Positions 1-8,182 of a stretch of DNA of 24,899 nucleotides are shown one piece after another. The notes below the pieces were generated by a model. It worked only from the letters and a program-made list of their open reading frames with translations. It was not told the origin of the DNA and made no database searches. Source of the stretch: an uncultured Eubacteriales bacterium (GTDB taxonomy: Bacteria > Bacillota > Clostridia > Christensenellales > Christensenellaceae); the NCBI GenBank assembly GCA_900545085.1, contig UQXU01000019.1:1-24899 (forward strand), written 5' to 3'. Every line of letters begins with the position of its first letter. Position 1 is the stretch's first letter. Made by a program: the position numbers and the translations under genes.

Positions 1-139
1 AGAGGCTTCGCCCCTTGTTCACTTGTTGAATGACGGGGCGGTGCCCCTTATTGAACCGTGAACAGATGGAACAGACCGCTGTAGGCTTAAGAGGCTTCGT
101 CCCTCATTCACTTCCTGCATGACGGGGCGATGCCCCTAA
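1..139. repeat. Two tandem copies of a palindromic intergenic repeat
   Basis: Copy 1 begins at base 1 and copy 2 at base 90. Both open with AGAGGCTTCG and share TGACGGGGCG at the same offset (31-40 and 120-129), followed by a GCCCC arm, so each holds a GGGGC-n3-GCCCC hairpin. Copy 1 is also enclosed by an outer inverted repeat, TGTTCAC (16-22) and GTGAACA (58-64). No reading frame crosses it. The form suggests a small dispersed palindromic element (REP- or MITE-like). The window edge cuts copy 1, so its true left end is not visible. Confidence 0.75.
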
Positions 140-485
140 TTTAATATATTGATAACCTTCGTTAGTGTTAATTAACAAAAGTTAGTCAAGTGCAACCAGA
201 GTTGTTAAAAAAACCATGCTTGCAGTTCTGACAGAGAAAAATGAAGCCGCATGGTGCACGGTCTGAAAGGCGATTTTAAATAACGATGTTATTTAAAAAG
301 CAAATGCGAACGCCTATATATAATATTACATAGCGTAGAAACAATTTTTATATATCCTACCTAATTGAGTGCATAATATCATATCGAAACGAATGTGTCA
401 AGGATTATTGAGATATATTTATCTTTTGCAGGTTTTGTTTTTGTAATAATAACTTTAAAATTCGGTGTATTTGTGAACGCATGTA
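140..485. other. Non-coding AT-rich region upstream of tetR
   Basis: I see no supported gene here. The stretch holds a perfect 12-base palindrome TGTTAATTAACA (166-177), a CCATGC/GCATGG inverted repeat around 213-253 that could form a hairpin, and the distal TetR-type operator (274-298), listed separately. The rest is AT-rich and featureless to the eye. Confidence 0.5.
274..298. promoter_or_regulatory. Distal TetR-type operator (perfect palindrome)
   Basis: A 25-base palindrome has perfect 11-base arms around a GAT centre. Its core, AAATAACGATGTTATTT, recurs in the tetR promoter (510-528) and before the ABC transporter (1237-1249). This copy lies about 230 bases upstream of the tetR promoter. 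It could serve as an auxiliary site for looping or belong to an unseen upstream transcript. Its assignment to the adjacent TetR protein is inferred from recurrence at three sites around that gene. Confidence 0.7.
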
Positions 486-514
486 TTGACAAGATAAATT
501 TCACATGTTAAAAT
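486..514 (+). promoter_or_regulatory. tetR promoter
   Basis: A consensus -35 TTGACA (486-491) is followed after exactly 17 bases by TAAAAT (509-514). The operator palindrome at 510-528 overlaps the -10 and the expected start site, the arrangement of an autorepressed gene. Confidence 0.8.
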
Positions 515-528
515 AACGCTGTTATTTT
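510..528. promoter_or_regulatory. TetR operator over its own promoter
   Basis: A perfect 19-base palindrome, AAAATAACGCTGTTATTTT, has 8-base arms around GCT. It differs from the other two copies only in the central triplet (GCT instead of GAT). It sits on the -10 box, so a bound dimer would block RNA polymerase. Confidence 0.75.
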
Positions 529-546
529 TTGAAAGTGATATCGTTT

Positions 547-1185
547 ATGACTAGGAAATCAGATACTATAACAGAAGAGACGAAAGCAAGGCTCGTCCAT
601 TCGGCTGAGTCTGAGTTTGCCTTACATGGATTTAAAGGCGCTTCTCTTAGGCAAATCTGCAAAGAAGCGGAAGTAACGACAGGGGCGCTCTATTTTCTAT
701 TCAAAGATAAGGACGATCTGTTCCGAAGTGTGATAAGTCCTGTGACTGAGGCAGTTCGGGATTTGGTAAATCAGCATTACATGGAGGAAAGTATGCTGTC
801 TCAGCTGAATGCTTCCGAAAGCGAAGATGAGGATTTCCGAGCGGCGGAGGCTATAGTCGGGATTTATTTTAAAAAACGCAGAATATGCAATATAATTTTT
901 CAAAATAGAGATCATGAGGCTGTAAGGGATTTTTTTGACGAGCTTGCTGCTCTGATAGACGATGAAACGAAAAAACTCATTTATAAACTTTATCCGGATT
1001 TTTTAGCCGCTTCCGCGTTTAATGAAAGATCTATTCATTGGTTTTCGCATTTGCAGATTGATTCGGTGACGCAGATTCTTGAGCATAGCGTGGACGAAGC
1101 GCAGGCGAACGAACAGTTAAAAGTGATGATAAGATTTATGCGCGGCGGGTTTTTTTCAGTTGTCGAGGGCCTAGAAAAGGTCTGA
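547..1185 (+). CDS. TetR/AcrR-family transcriptional regulator
   Basis: A predicted repressor of 212 residues, normal for TetR. The N-terminal part has the family helix-turn-helix at about residues 32-55 (SLRQICKEAEVTTGALYFLF, then KDKDDLF), which matches the usual 'AGVSKGTLYHYFKSKEEL' pattern. The remainder is a variable ligand and dimer domain that I cannot assign. The frame is open back to a TTG at 529, but that codon lies inside the operator; I prefer ATG 547, with GTG 535 as an alternative, and the ribosome site (GAAAGTG) is weak either way. It lies 88 bases upstream of an ABC exporter, and shared operators in both promoters support autoregulation and control of the exporter. The inducer is unknown. 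Confidence 0.9.
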   Translation: MTRKSDTITEETKARLVHSAESEFALHGFKGASLRQICKEAEVTTGALYFLFKDKDDLFRSVISPVTEAVRDLVNQHYMEESMLSQLNASESEDEDFRAAEAIVGIYFKKRRICNIIFQNRDHEAVRDFFDELAALIDDETKKLIYKLYPDFLAASAFNERSIHWFSHLQIDSVTQILEHSVDEAQANEQLKVMIRFMRGGFFSVVEGLEKV

Positions 1186-1236
1186 TATTACATATTTGAA
1201 ATTGGGATTATGCAGATAATTTATGTTAGAATCGAC

Positions 1237-1249
1237 ATAACGATGTTAT
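1237..1249. promoter_or_regulatory. TetR operator before the ABC exporter operon
   Basis: ATAACGATGTTAT is identical to the core of the distal site at 274-298. It lies just downstream of a -10-like TAGAAT (1227-1232), whose -35 is poor, and 24 bases upstream of the ABC ATPase start. The position suits repression of the exporter genes by the neighbouring TetR protein. Confidence 0.7.
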
Positions 1250-1273
1250 TTATTTAATGGAGGTAAAACTTTC

Positions 1274-1972
1274 ATGTATATAGAGGTTGACCGCATAAAA
1301 AAGAGCTACGGCGAGGGCGGCGCTGCTGTGCAAGTGCTGAACGGCATAAGCACTCAGGTCGATGAGGGCGAGATGTGCGTAATATTAGGGCCGTCCGGCT
1401 CGGGGAAATCCACTTTTCTTAACGCGATAGGCGGTCTGACGACGGTGGACAGCGGTCATATAAAGATAGGCGGCAAGGACATAACGAGATTGAAACAAGA
1501 TGAGCTGACAGATTATCGAAGAGATACGCTGGGTTTTATATTTCAATTTTATAACTTGATACCCAATCTGACAGTAAGGGAGAACATAGAAGTATGCAAG
1601 TATCTTTCGGATGATCCGCTTAGTGTGGAGGAGCTGCTGGAGGTGCTGGGGCTGACGGAATACCAATCTAAATTTCCTCCTCAGCTTTCCGGCGGACAGC
1701 AGCAGAGATGCGCGATAGCCAGAGCGCTTGTAAAAAATCCAAGACTCTTGCTCTGCGACGAGCCGACGGGCGCGTTGGATTCAAAAACCGCTAAGGAAAT
1801 ACTGGTGCTGCTGGAAAAAGTGAACAAAACGTATAAAACTACGATGCTTATAGTAACGCATAACGAAGCGATAAGCGAGATGGTGCATAAAGTGATACAA
1901 ATACGAGACGGGCGGATATTCCGAGAGTATCAGAACGAGTCGCTTGTTCCTGCGGCGCAGATAGAATGGTGA
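1274..1972 (+). CDS. ABC transporter ATP-binding protein, MacB/LolD type
   Basis: A nucleotide-binding subunit of 232 residues that should hydrolyse ATP to drive the permease encoded next. It has Walker A GPSGSGKST (39-47), a Q-loop around Q91 (FIFQFYNLIP), the signature LSGGQ (138-142), Walker B LLLCDE (158-163), a D-loop, and the switch histidine in IVTHN (H196). The pattern is that of the MacB/LolD/FtsE class, whose partners are FtsX-fold permeases. The start has GGAGG (1259-1263) about 10 bases upstream. Only 13 bases separate it from the permease, so the two are cotranscribed, with the TetR operator in front. Substrate unknown; in Firmicutes such TetR-linked pairs usually handle lipids, peptides or drugs. 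Confidence 0.95.
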   Translation: MYIEVDRIKKSYGEGGAAVQVLNGISTQVDEGEMCVILGPSGSGKSTFLNAIGGLTTVDSGHIKIGGKDITRLKQDELTDYRRDTLGFIFQFYNLIPNLTVRENIEVCKYLSDDPLSVEELLEVLGLTEYQSKFPPQLSGGQQQRCAIARALVKNPRLLLCDEPTGALDSKTAKEILVLLEKVNKTYKTTMLIVTHNEAISEMVHKVIQIRDGRIFREYQNESLVPAAQIEW

Positions 1973-1985
1973 AGGAGGCGAGGAT

Positions 1986-4900
1986 ATGCAAAGATTGCTG
2001 CTTCGCCGCACGCTGAGAGATTTGCGGTCTAATGCGTTTAGGTATTCAGCGCTGTTTCTGCTTATTGTGCTGTGTATGTTCATAGTTATAAGCATTGTGG
2101 CTTCTGCTGAAAGTGTAATAAGCACTGTGGACGAAAGAGCGGAGGCTAACTTGCTTGAAGATGGACAGTTTGGAGTCTATATCCCCCTGACGGACAGTGT
2201 CTTCAAAGAAATAGAGGATATGGGAATTACACTCGAAGAGCAGCCGTATGTGGATTTTAGGCTAAACGATGAATCTACACTGCGGCTCATGAAGATTCGC
2301 GAGAAAATAAATATAATAAATCTCAGCGAAGGCCGTGCTCCTGAGCAGGATGACGAAATAGCGATAGAGCGGCTGTACGCGGCTGCGCATAGTCTGGGAG
2401 TGGGGAGTGTTATCTCGGTCGGAGGCAAAGATTTTACTGTATGCGGGATATGCACGAGTGCGGATTACGATCTCTGCCTGCAGAATATGTCGGATATGTC
2501 TGCGGATGGGAATGCGTTTGGAACGGGGTTTGTCACGGCTAACGCGTATAATGCTCTCGCCGAGAGCGGGAAGGCGTCTCATGCTGAAGAAGTGCGTTAC
2601 AGCTATCTTCTGGGGGAGAATGCGTCCGGAAATGAGCTAAAGGATTATCTTCTTGAGAATAAAATAAGCACTAAAGAAGTGGAAGATCAGTATTTTCAAG
2701 ATATGCTGAAGGAAGAAACTCAGGATAGAGACGACATTACAGACGGCATACAAGAGCTGGTAGACGGCTCGCAGGAGCTTGTGGACGCCTTCGATGAATT
2801 GGACGACGGTGCGAAAAAGCTCAACAGTGGAATAAAACAGGTGTACGATGGTCTTTCAAAGCTGGACAGCGAATCGGGCAATCTGACAAAAGGTTCATCC
2901 GAGGTGCTTAAAGCCTTAAAAGAACTGGAGAGCAACAGCGGGAAGCTTGCCTTCTCTTCTGATTCCCTATCTGAATTGAAAGAATCCTCATCTCAGCTCC
3001 TCTCTGCGCTGCAAGAGCTTGAAGACGGGATGGACGAGCTGGAGAATCAGGTAAAATACAGCAGCTTTGAGTCTATAGTAAACTCGTCGCTGAGCCAATA
3101 TGGCATGGACTCTTCAAATCTCTCGGCGGATGCTCAGGTTATAATGGGAGCGGCTAAGAGCTATCTGGACGAGGTGAACTCGCAGATAGGAAATGCGTCG
3201 GACGGAGCAGGCACGATACGCTCTAATTTTAAAAAGTTCGACGAGGCAATTGCATCTTTGCCGGCGGCGTTTAGCCAATTGAGCGATGGTCTGGAGCAAT
3301 TCGGCGCTGCAATCGGGACTTTGAGAAGTGAATACGAAACTCTGAATAAAGGTGTAGCTGATTATACCGAAGGCGTCAGCCAGATATTCGAAGGATATGA
3401 TAAGATAAAAAAGGGAGCAAATAGTCTAAAATCAGGCACATCAGAGCTGAGCGACAGCGGGAAGGAATTTGATGACGGAATAAAAGAGCTCCAGACTGAG
3501 ACTCAGGATATGTTGGACGAGTATTTTCCGCTGGAGATAGAAAATCTGACGGATTTTGTACCGGCGGCTGACAACCCCAGAATCAAGGCGGCTAACGGCG
3601 ACGTAGAGATGAACATAAGCATTGGAATGCTTGCGGGTGTTATTTTACTCGTGCTTATAGCATATGTAATTTCCGTATTTGTAGTTCATTCGATAGAGAA
3701 AGAAAGCGCTATGATAGGCACGCTGTACGCTCTCGGACTGAACAAAAAGCAGCTTATGCTTCATTATACAATACTGCCTGTGATTCTGTGCTTTGCCGGC
3801 GGCGCTGTCGGCGCTCTGCTGGGATTCTCAGACGCGGGAATATCCATGATGTCGGCAGATTCTTACGGATATTTTTCAATACCTGAGATAGAAATACACT
3901 ACAGCGCATATCTGCTGGTGTACGGTCTCGTCATGCCCGGAGCGGCGGCGTTTATCGTAAATCGCATTGTGATTCGCAAAAGGCTGAGCAGGACGGCTCT
4001 ATCTTTGCTGAAAAAAGAGGAAGCTGCAAAAAAAGTGAGCAGAGTACAGCTCAAAAAGCTGAATTTCGCCAGAGCATTCCAGGTCAGGCAGTTCCTGAGA
4101 GAAAAACGCAGTTGTTTTGCCGTGATGGCGGGGATGTTCGTCTCGCTGCTTGTGCTTGTGCTGGGGTTGAATTGCTATGTGCTTTGCCAGAATGTTAAAG
4201 TGCAAAACATAGAAGATACAAAGTATACATATATGTATCAATACAAATATCCGGAGAAAAAAGCGCCGGAGGGAGGCCACGCCGCTTATATAGAAGGTCT
4301 GAAGAAGGAAGTGATGGGATATGATATGGAGATAAGTATTATAGGTGTAGACGAGGACAATCCTTTCTTCCCGAGTATTTCCAGCGGCCGTAAGAGCGAG
4401 ATAAGCATATCTTCATCGGTGGCTGTGAAATACGGACTCGAAGAAGGCGACGAGTTGATAATGCAGGATGAGGTGAATGAAAAAGTCTACGGCTTTACGG
4501 TCAAAGAAATAGTGCCGTATTCTGTAGGCCTGACATGCTTTATGGATATAGACAGCATGAGAGAGCTTTTCGACCGGGAGGACGATTATTACAATGTTGT
4601 CTATTCCGACAGGGCGCTTGATGTAGACGCAGGCCGCCTCTACAGCGTCTCGACAAAGGACGACGTAGAAAAGAGCGCAGATGTTTTTATAAATATTATG
4701 GCGTCTATGATAGTCATGATGACGGGAGCGGCGATAATTATATTTTTGATAGTTATGTATCAGATGATAAAAGTGATGATAGATAAATCTGCGCAGAATA
4801 TTTCGCTTATGAAAATCTTCGGATACAGAAACAGAGAGGTTAGAAAGCTGTATCTGGATGGGAATTTTCTGATGGTAGCTCTGGGAGCGTTAATTCTAAT

Positions 4901-5102
4901 TCCGATAGCCAAGCTTATAATGGACGCAGTATACCCAAATTTTGTGGCGAATGTAGCGTGCGGCATAGACCTGACATGGCCTCCGGCGCTGTATGCGATA
5001 GTGTATATCGGAATTTTGGCTTGCTATCTGCTGATACAGACAGTTCTAATGCGCAGGCTGAAGAAGCTCTCTCCGGCAGACGTCTTGAAAGACAGAGAGT
5101 GA
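1986..5102 (+). CDS. FtsX-type ABC permease with large coiled-coil extracellular insert
   Basis: The membrane partner of the preceding ATPase, 1038 residues, with AAGGAGG just upstream. Layout: transmembrane segment at about 20-41; an extracellular MacB-like region to about 235; a long helical, repeat-rich stretch at about 245-510 with recurrent 'L-x-D/S-G-x-x-E/K-L' units (ELVDGSQELVDAFDELDDG and the like); a first FtsX domain at about 545-665 (three membrane segments, with the cytoplasmic EKESAMIGTLYALGLNKKQL loop); another membrane segment at 710-734; a second extracellular part; then three C-terminal membrane segments with the second FtsX motif (SLMKIFGYRNREVRKLYL). The coiled-coil insert resembles that of YhgE/Pip-type proteins and makes the protein longer than a standard MacB. 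The ends look intact. Probably export or mechanotransmission; substrate not deducible. Confidence 0.9.
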   Translation: MQRLLLRRTLRDLRSNAFRYSALFLLIVLCMFIVISIVASAESVISTVDERAEANLLEDGQFGVYIPLTDSVFKEIEDMGITLEEQPYVDFRLNDESTLRLMKIREKINIINLSEGRAPEQDDEIAIERLYAAAHSLGVGSVISVGGKDFTVCGICTSADYDLCLQNMSDMSADGNAFGTGFVTANAYNALAESGKASHAEEVRYSYLLGENASGNELKDYLLENKISTKEVEDQYFQDMLKEETQDRDDITDGIQELVDGSQELVDAFDELDDGAKKLNSGIKQVYDGLSKLDSESGNLTKGSSEVLKALKELESNSGKLAFSSDSLSELKESSSQLLSALQELEDGMDELENQVKYSSFESIVNSSLSQYGMDSSNLSADAQVIMGAAKSYLDEVNSQIGNASDGAGTIRSNFKKFDEAIASLPAAFSQLSDGLEQFGAAIGTLRSEYETLNKGVADYTEGVSQIFEGYDKIKKGANSLKSGTSELSDSGKEFDDGIKELQTETQDMLDEYFPLEIENLTDFVPAADNPRIKAANGDVEMNISIGMLAGVILLVLIAYVISVFVVHSIEKESAMIGTLYALGLNKKQLMLHYTILPVILCFAGGAVGALLGFSDAGISMMSADSYGYFSIPEIEIHYSAYLLVYGLVMPGAAAFIVNRIVIRKRLSRTALSLLKKEEAAKKVSRVQLKKLNFARAFQVRQFLREKRSCFAVMAGMFVSLLVLVLGLNCYVLCQNVKVQNIEDTKYTYMYQYKYPEKKAPEGGHAAYIEGLKKEVMGYDMEISIIGVDEDNPFFPSISSGRKSEISISSSVAVKYGLEEGDELIMQDEVNEKVYGFTVKEIVPYSVGLTCFMDIDSMRELFDREDDYYNVVYSDRALDVDAGRLYSVSTKDDVEKSADVFINIMASMIVMMTGAAIIIFLIVMYQMIKVMIDKSAQNISLMKIFGYRNREVRKLYLDGNFLMVALGALILIPIAKLIMDAVYPNFVANVACGIDLTWPPALYAIVYIGILACYLLIQTVLMRRLKKLSPADVLKDRE

Positions 5103-5142
5103 GATGAGAAAAACAGATAACATAGGATCAGTCTCCAATATG

Positions 5143-5177
5143 AAAACGGTATGTCTCGGGAGGAACATGCCGTTTTT
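5143..5177 (+). terminator. Intrinsic terminator of the exporter operon
   Basis: An 11-base stem, AAAACGGTATG with CATGCCGTTTT (one G-U pair), has a 12-base loop and is followed by a short T run. It lies 40 bases after the permease stop codon. Confidence 0.75.
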
Positions 5178-5211
5178 GATATGCACGGCGAAATAAGAAA
5201 AAGCCGGACAG

Positions 5212-5239
5212 AAAAAAGTTCCGCCTTTTGAGGCGGAAC
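5212..5239 (-). terminator. Intrinsic terminator of the obg-yhbY-cyclophilin operon
   Basis: A perfect 8-base stem, GTTCCGCC with GGCGGAAC, has a 6-base loop. Read on the minus strand it is followed by six T. It lies 14 bases beyond the cyclophilin stop codon. Confidence 0.85.
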
Positions 5240-5253
5240 GCATGTTAGAGAGA

Positions 5254-5727
5254 TTAGTCTTCAATGTAAATACGTTTAATTTTCTGTTCTTCAATGGGCT
5301 TGTCGGCATAGTCTGTTTTGACCGCGGCGATTTTGTCCACTACCTCAATGCCCTCTACCACCTTGCCGAAGCCGGCGTACTGACCGTCGAGATAGGGTGC
5401 GTCGGCGTGCATGATGAAGAACTGAGAGCCTGCGCTGTCGGGAACCTGCGTGCGGGCCATGGAGATAGTTCCGCGGTTGTGCTTGATTTTGTTGGGGACG
5501 CCGTTGGATGCGAACTCGCCTTTGATCTCGTAGCCGGGGCCGCCTGTGCCCGTTCCCAGAGGGCAACCGCCCTGAATCATGAAGCCGGAAATTACGCGGT
5601 GGAAGATAAGACCGTCATAAAAGCCTTCTTTTACGAGCTTTTCGAAGTTAGCCACTGTGATGGGGGCTTCTTTTGCGTCCAGCTCCAGCTTGATTACGCC
5701 GCCGTCCTGCATTTCTATTACTACCAT
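5254..5727 (-). CDS. Cyclophilin-type peptidyl-prolyl isomerase
   Basis: A small cytoplasmic cyclophilin of 157 residues with no signal peptide. It catalyses cis-trans isomerisation of Xaa-Pro bonds. The active-site pattern is clear: [13 protein letters not shown] (R44, F49, Q52), then SQFFI (101-105) and FGKV (120-123). The Trp that confers strong cyclosporin binding in eukaryotes is replaced (LDGQYAGFG), as is common in bacteria. The ribosome site AAGGAGAAG precedes the ATG. It is last in an operon after obg and yhbY (33-base gap) and is followed by a strong terminator. PpiB-like in size. Confidence 0.93.
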   Translation of the reverse strand: MVVIEMQDGGVIKLELDAKEAPITVANFEKLVKEGFYDGLIFHRVISGFMIQGGCPLGTGTGGPGYEIKGEFASNGVPNKIKHNRGTISMARTQVPDSAGSQFFIMHADAPYLDGQYAGFGKVVEGIEVVDKIAAVKTDYADKPIEEQKIKRIYIED

Positions 5728-5760
5728 AGTTGTTTCTTCTCCTTATTTGGTTTTAACGCG

Positions 5761-6048
5761 CTATATTTCTATGCGTTTATTTTCTTTGGATTCGCGGTAA
5801 AGTACGAACTTGCGCCCGATGACCTGGACTACGTCTGCTCCGACCCATTCCGCCAGCTGATGAGCGACGTCGCGGACGTCCTCGTCAGAGTTTTTCTGTA
5901 CAGTGGCCTTTATCAGCTCCCGCGCTTCCAGCGCCTGATCTGCCTGAATTGCGGTGTTTTGCGTCAGACCGTCTTTACCTATGTGAAGTATGGGCTCAAG
6001 ATGAGAGGCCATGCTTCTGAGTTTTGCTCGCTGTGAACTTTTAAGCAT
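5761..6048 (-). CDS. yhbY: YhbY-family ribosome-assembly RNA-binding protein (CRM domain)
   Basis: A single CRM-domain protein of 95 residues, the usual length for YhbY/YqeI. The family binds pre-50S particles and acts in large-subunit maturation. Visible hallmarks are the N-terminal LKSSQRAKLRSMASHLEP, the HIGKDGLT loop (the GxxG-like RNA-binding turn) and the C-terminal VVQVIGRKFVLYRES. It has an AAGGGAAAG ribosome site and lies 39 bases downstream of obg. Pairing with Obg, another 50S assembly factor, fits a shared role. Confidence 0.93.
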   Translation of the reverse strand: MLKSSQRAKLRSMASHLEPILHIGKDGLTQNTAIQADQALEARELIKATVQKNSDEDVRDVAHQLAEWVGADVVQVIGRKFVLYRESKENKRIEI

Positions 6049-6087
6049 TCTCTTTCCCTTCTGTCATTGGAATATTGTTTTTTATCG

Positions 6088-7362
6088 TCAGTCTACGAAA
6101 GTAAATTCTTCCCCGCCCAGACGAACGTCCTCGCCGTCCTTGACGCCAAATTCGCGCAGCGCGGATATCACGCCCTTGTCTACGAGCAGTTTTTCAAAAT
6201 GCCGCATGCTGTCTGGGTCGTCGGGGTTGATTTTCTCGAATATATCGTCTATGAGGGTGCCGTCTACGTCTACTATGCCGTCCATTCCGCGCGTTATATC
6301 GAATGTGAGTTCGCCGCCGGAAAGTTCCCACTCCTCGATGACGCCCTCCGAGGGTATGTCCTCCGCAGGCGGAAGCTCGCGCAGCACGGCAGCTATGGCG
6401 CGGAGGAGTTTATCAGTATCCTTATGCGTCGCTGCTGAAATTGCAAAGACCTGCTTGCCCTTGGGTTCAAACTCTTCGCGTATGCGCTTTACGTTTTCTT
6501 CGGCGCCTGTTATGTCTGTTTTATTTGCGACTATTATTTCGGGGCAATCGCCCAGCTCTGCGTTGTAGCTGTCCAGCTCGGCGCGGATTTTATAATAATC
6601 CTCAATAGGATCCCGGCCTTCTATGCCGGAGGCGTCCAGCACATGTACGAGCATTCTCGTTCGCTCTACGTGGCGGAGGAAGTTATGCCCAAGGCCGGCG
6701 CCCTCGCTCGCGCCCTCGATGAGCCCGGGGATATCCGCTATTATAAAGCTGGTATCGTCTATGCTTGCCACGCCGAGATTGGGAGACAATGTAGTGAAGT
6801 GATAATCTGCTATTTTGGGTTTAGCCGCAGTTACGACTGAAAGCAGAGTGGATTTGCCAACGTTGGGGAAGCCTACGAGACCCACGTCCGCAATAGATTT
6901 GAGCTCAAGAATTACGGTATGAGGCTCTGTCTTGCGTCCGGGGGTAGCGAATCGCGGAGCGCGGCGTGTGGGAGTGCAGAAGCGCGCGTTGCCCTTGCCA
7001 CCGCGGCCTCCTTTTAATACGGTTTTACGAACGCCGCCGCGTATATCTGCGACTATTCGCCCTGTTTCGCCGTCGATGATAACCGTGCCCGCGGGGACTT
7101 CGATGATGAGATCTGCTCCGTCCTTGCCGGTCATGTTGTTTTTTCGACCCTGTTCGCCGTTTTGTGCGGAGAACTTTGTCTTAAAGCGGAAATCCATAAG
7201 AGTGCGCTTTTCGTCAGAGGCGACGAATATTACGTCTCCGCCTCGTCCGCCGTCTCCGCCGTCAGGCCCGCCCGCCGCGACGTATTTCTCGCGGTGGAAG
7301 GAGACAGCGCCGTTTCCGCCGTTTCCTGCTTTTATAGTTATTCTGACTTTATCTACTATCAT
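6088..7362 (-). CDS. obgE: GTPase Obg/CgtA, 50S ribosome assembly
   Basis: A full-length Obg of 424 residues. The glycine-rich Obg fold covers about 1-158 (for example GGPDGGDGGRGGDV and GGRGGKGNARF). The G domain follows with G1 GFPNVGKS (164-171), switch residues in FTTLSPNLG, G3 DIPG (210-213), G4 NKTD (280-283) and G5 SAA (309-311). A C-terminal OCT domain spans about 340-424, as in Gram-positive Obg. The family couples GTP state and ppGpp to 50S assembly and stress responses. It is first in the operon, behind an extended -10 promoter. The ribosome site (AGGCGG) is rather far, about 14 bases, from the ATG. Confidence 0.97.
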   Translation of the reverse strand: MIVDKVRITIKAGNGGNGAVSFHREKYVAAGGPDGGDGGRGGDVIFVASDEKRTLMDFRFKTKFSAQNGEQGRKNNMTGKDGADLIIEVPAGTVIIDGETGRIVADIRGGVRKTVLKGGRGGKGNARFCTPTRRAPRFATPGRKTEPHTVILELKSIADVGLVGFPNVGKSTLLSVVTAAKPKIADYHFTTLSPNLGVASIDDTSFIIADIPGLIEGASEGAGLGHNFLRHVERTRMLVHVLDASGIEGRDPIEDYYKIRAELDSYNAELGDCPEIIVANKTDITGAEENVKRIREEFEPKGKQVFAISAATHKDTDKLLRAIAAVLRELPPAEDIPSEGVIEEWELSGGELTFDITRGMDGIVDVDGTLIDDIFEKINPDDPDSMRHFEKLLVDKGVISALREFGVKDGEDVRLGGEEFTFVD

Positions 7363-7399
7363 AATACCAAATATATCCGCCTTTCCTGCGTGTCAGTGT

Positions 7400-7408
7400 A
7401 TTATATCA
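7400..7408 (-). promoter_or_regulatory. Extended -10 promoter for the obg operon
   Basis: On the minus strand the sequence reads TGATATAAT, an extended -10 with a perfect TATAAT. It lies about 38 bases before the obg start. The -35 region is poor, as is common for extended -10 promoters. Confidence 0.55.
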
Positions 7409-7437
7409 TACCCTGTGCGCATTTAGCGAGTTTTTTT

Positions 7438-8052
7438 CTATACATCTATTTTGGGACATAGTTCGTTTAAAAAGCATTCGCCGCACTTGGGCTTTCGTGC
7501 GGAGCATACGCGCCGTCCGTGCAGGAGAAGCCAGTGATGCGCGTCTTTCCAATCGCTTTGGGGGATTAAGGCGCATAGTTCCTTCTCGCTGGTGAGCACG
7601 TCTTTTCCGCTGGCGAGTCCGAGGCGCTTGCTTACGCGGAATACGTGGGTGTCCACCGCGAACGCGGGTATGTCAAATGCGTTGGAAAGTACGACGCTGG
7701 CAGTTTTGCGTCCGACTCCGGGCAGAGTGACAAGCTCATCCATGCTGCGCGGGACTTCGCCACCGTATTCTTCGACCATTCTTTTTGCGGCAGCTATCAG
7801 ATTTGCAGATTTTGTGGAATAAAAGCCGAGGCTGTGTATTATTTGCTCCAGCTCGCTTTTATCCGCCTTTGCGAGAGCCGCGGGATTTGGATAGAGCGAG
7901 AACAGCTTCGGGGTTACTGTATTTACGCGCGCGTCTGTGCACTGAGCTGCGAGTACAGTGGCGACGAGGAGCTCGTATGCGTTTTTGAAATTCAGCTCGC
8001 TGGCAGCGTCAGGGTAATGTTCTTTTAATAAGTCTAGTATTTTCCGTTTCAT
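7438..8052 (-). CDS. nth: Endonuclease III (DNA glycosylase/AP lyase)
   Basis: A base-excision repair enzyme of 204 residues that removes oxidised pyrimidines and cleaves abasic sites. The helix-hairpin-helix LPGVGRKTA carries the catalytic Lys (K116), and VDTHVFRV carries the catalytic Asp (D134). The C-terminal [4Fe-4S] loop is intact, with C183, C190, C193 and C199 in C-x6-C-x2-C-x5-C spacing. The ATG at 8052 has no visible Shine-Dalgarno, and an in-frame TAG lies a few codons upstream, so no earlier start is possible. A TATAAT lies almost on the ATG (8054-8059), too close to serve it. Confidence 0.95.
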   Translation of the reverse strand: MKRKILDLLKEHYPDAASELNFKNAYELLVATVLAAQCTDARVNTVTPKLFSLYPNPAALAKADKSELEQIIHSLGFYSTKSANLIAAAKRMVEEYGGEVPRSMDELVTLPGVGRKTASVVLSNAFDIPAFAVDTHVFRVSKRLGLASGKDVLTSEKELCALIPQSDWKDAHHWLLLHGRRVCSARKPKCGECFLNELCPKIDV

Positions 8053-8107
8053 TATTATATCATACTAATCTTCTCGCGGTTTGTCCAGTCTGTTGGAGAA
8101 ATTCGCC

Positions 8108-8136
8108 TTGCGGGTGCAGGAATGTTGGGTTATACT
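8108..8136 (+). promoter_or_regulatory. Candidate promoter of the metallophosphoesterase gene
   Basis: TTGCGG (8108-8113), 17 bases, then TATACT (8131-8136). It lies 46 bases upstream of the preferred start and is divergent from nth. Confidence 0.55.
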
Positions 8137-8182
8137 ATATTTTATACGGCGGCGCGGACGCGGCTTACAATCGGAGGTGTTC

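Noticed and set aside
1..139. CRISPR array at the left end
   Set aside because: There are only two diverged copies 89 bases apart, and each is a hairpin unit. There are no regular repeats and spacers and no cas genes in the window.
529..546. TTG start for the TetR gene at 529
   Set aside because: The codon lies at the edge of the operator, about 15 bases after the -10 box, with no room for a ribosome site. ATG 547 gives the standard TetR N-terminus.
5242..6036. 264-codon plus-strand frame across the cyclophilin and yhbY genes
   Set aside because: It runs antisense to two well-recognised genes, begins inside the terminator region, and its translation has no family features.
8081..8182. Longer metallophosphoesterase starting at TTG 8081
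   Set aside because: This start lies upstream of the candidate promoter, has no ribosome site, and puts 34 unrelated residues before the membrane anchor. GGAGGTG marks ATG 8183.
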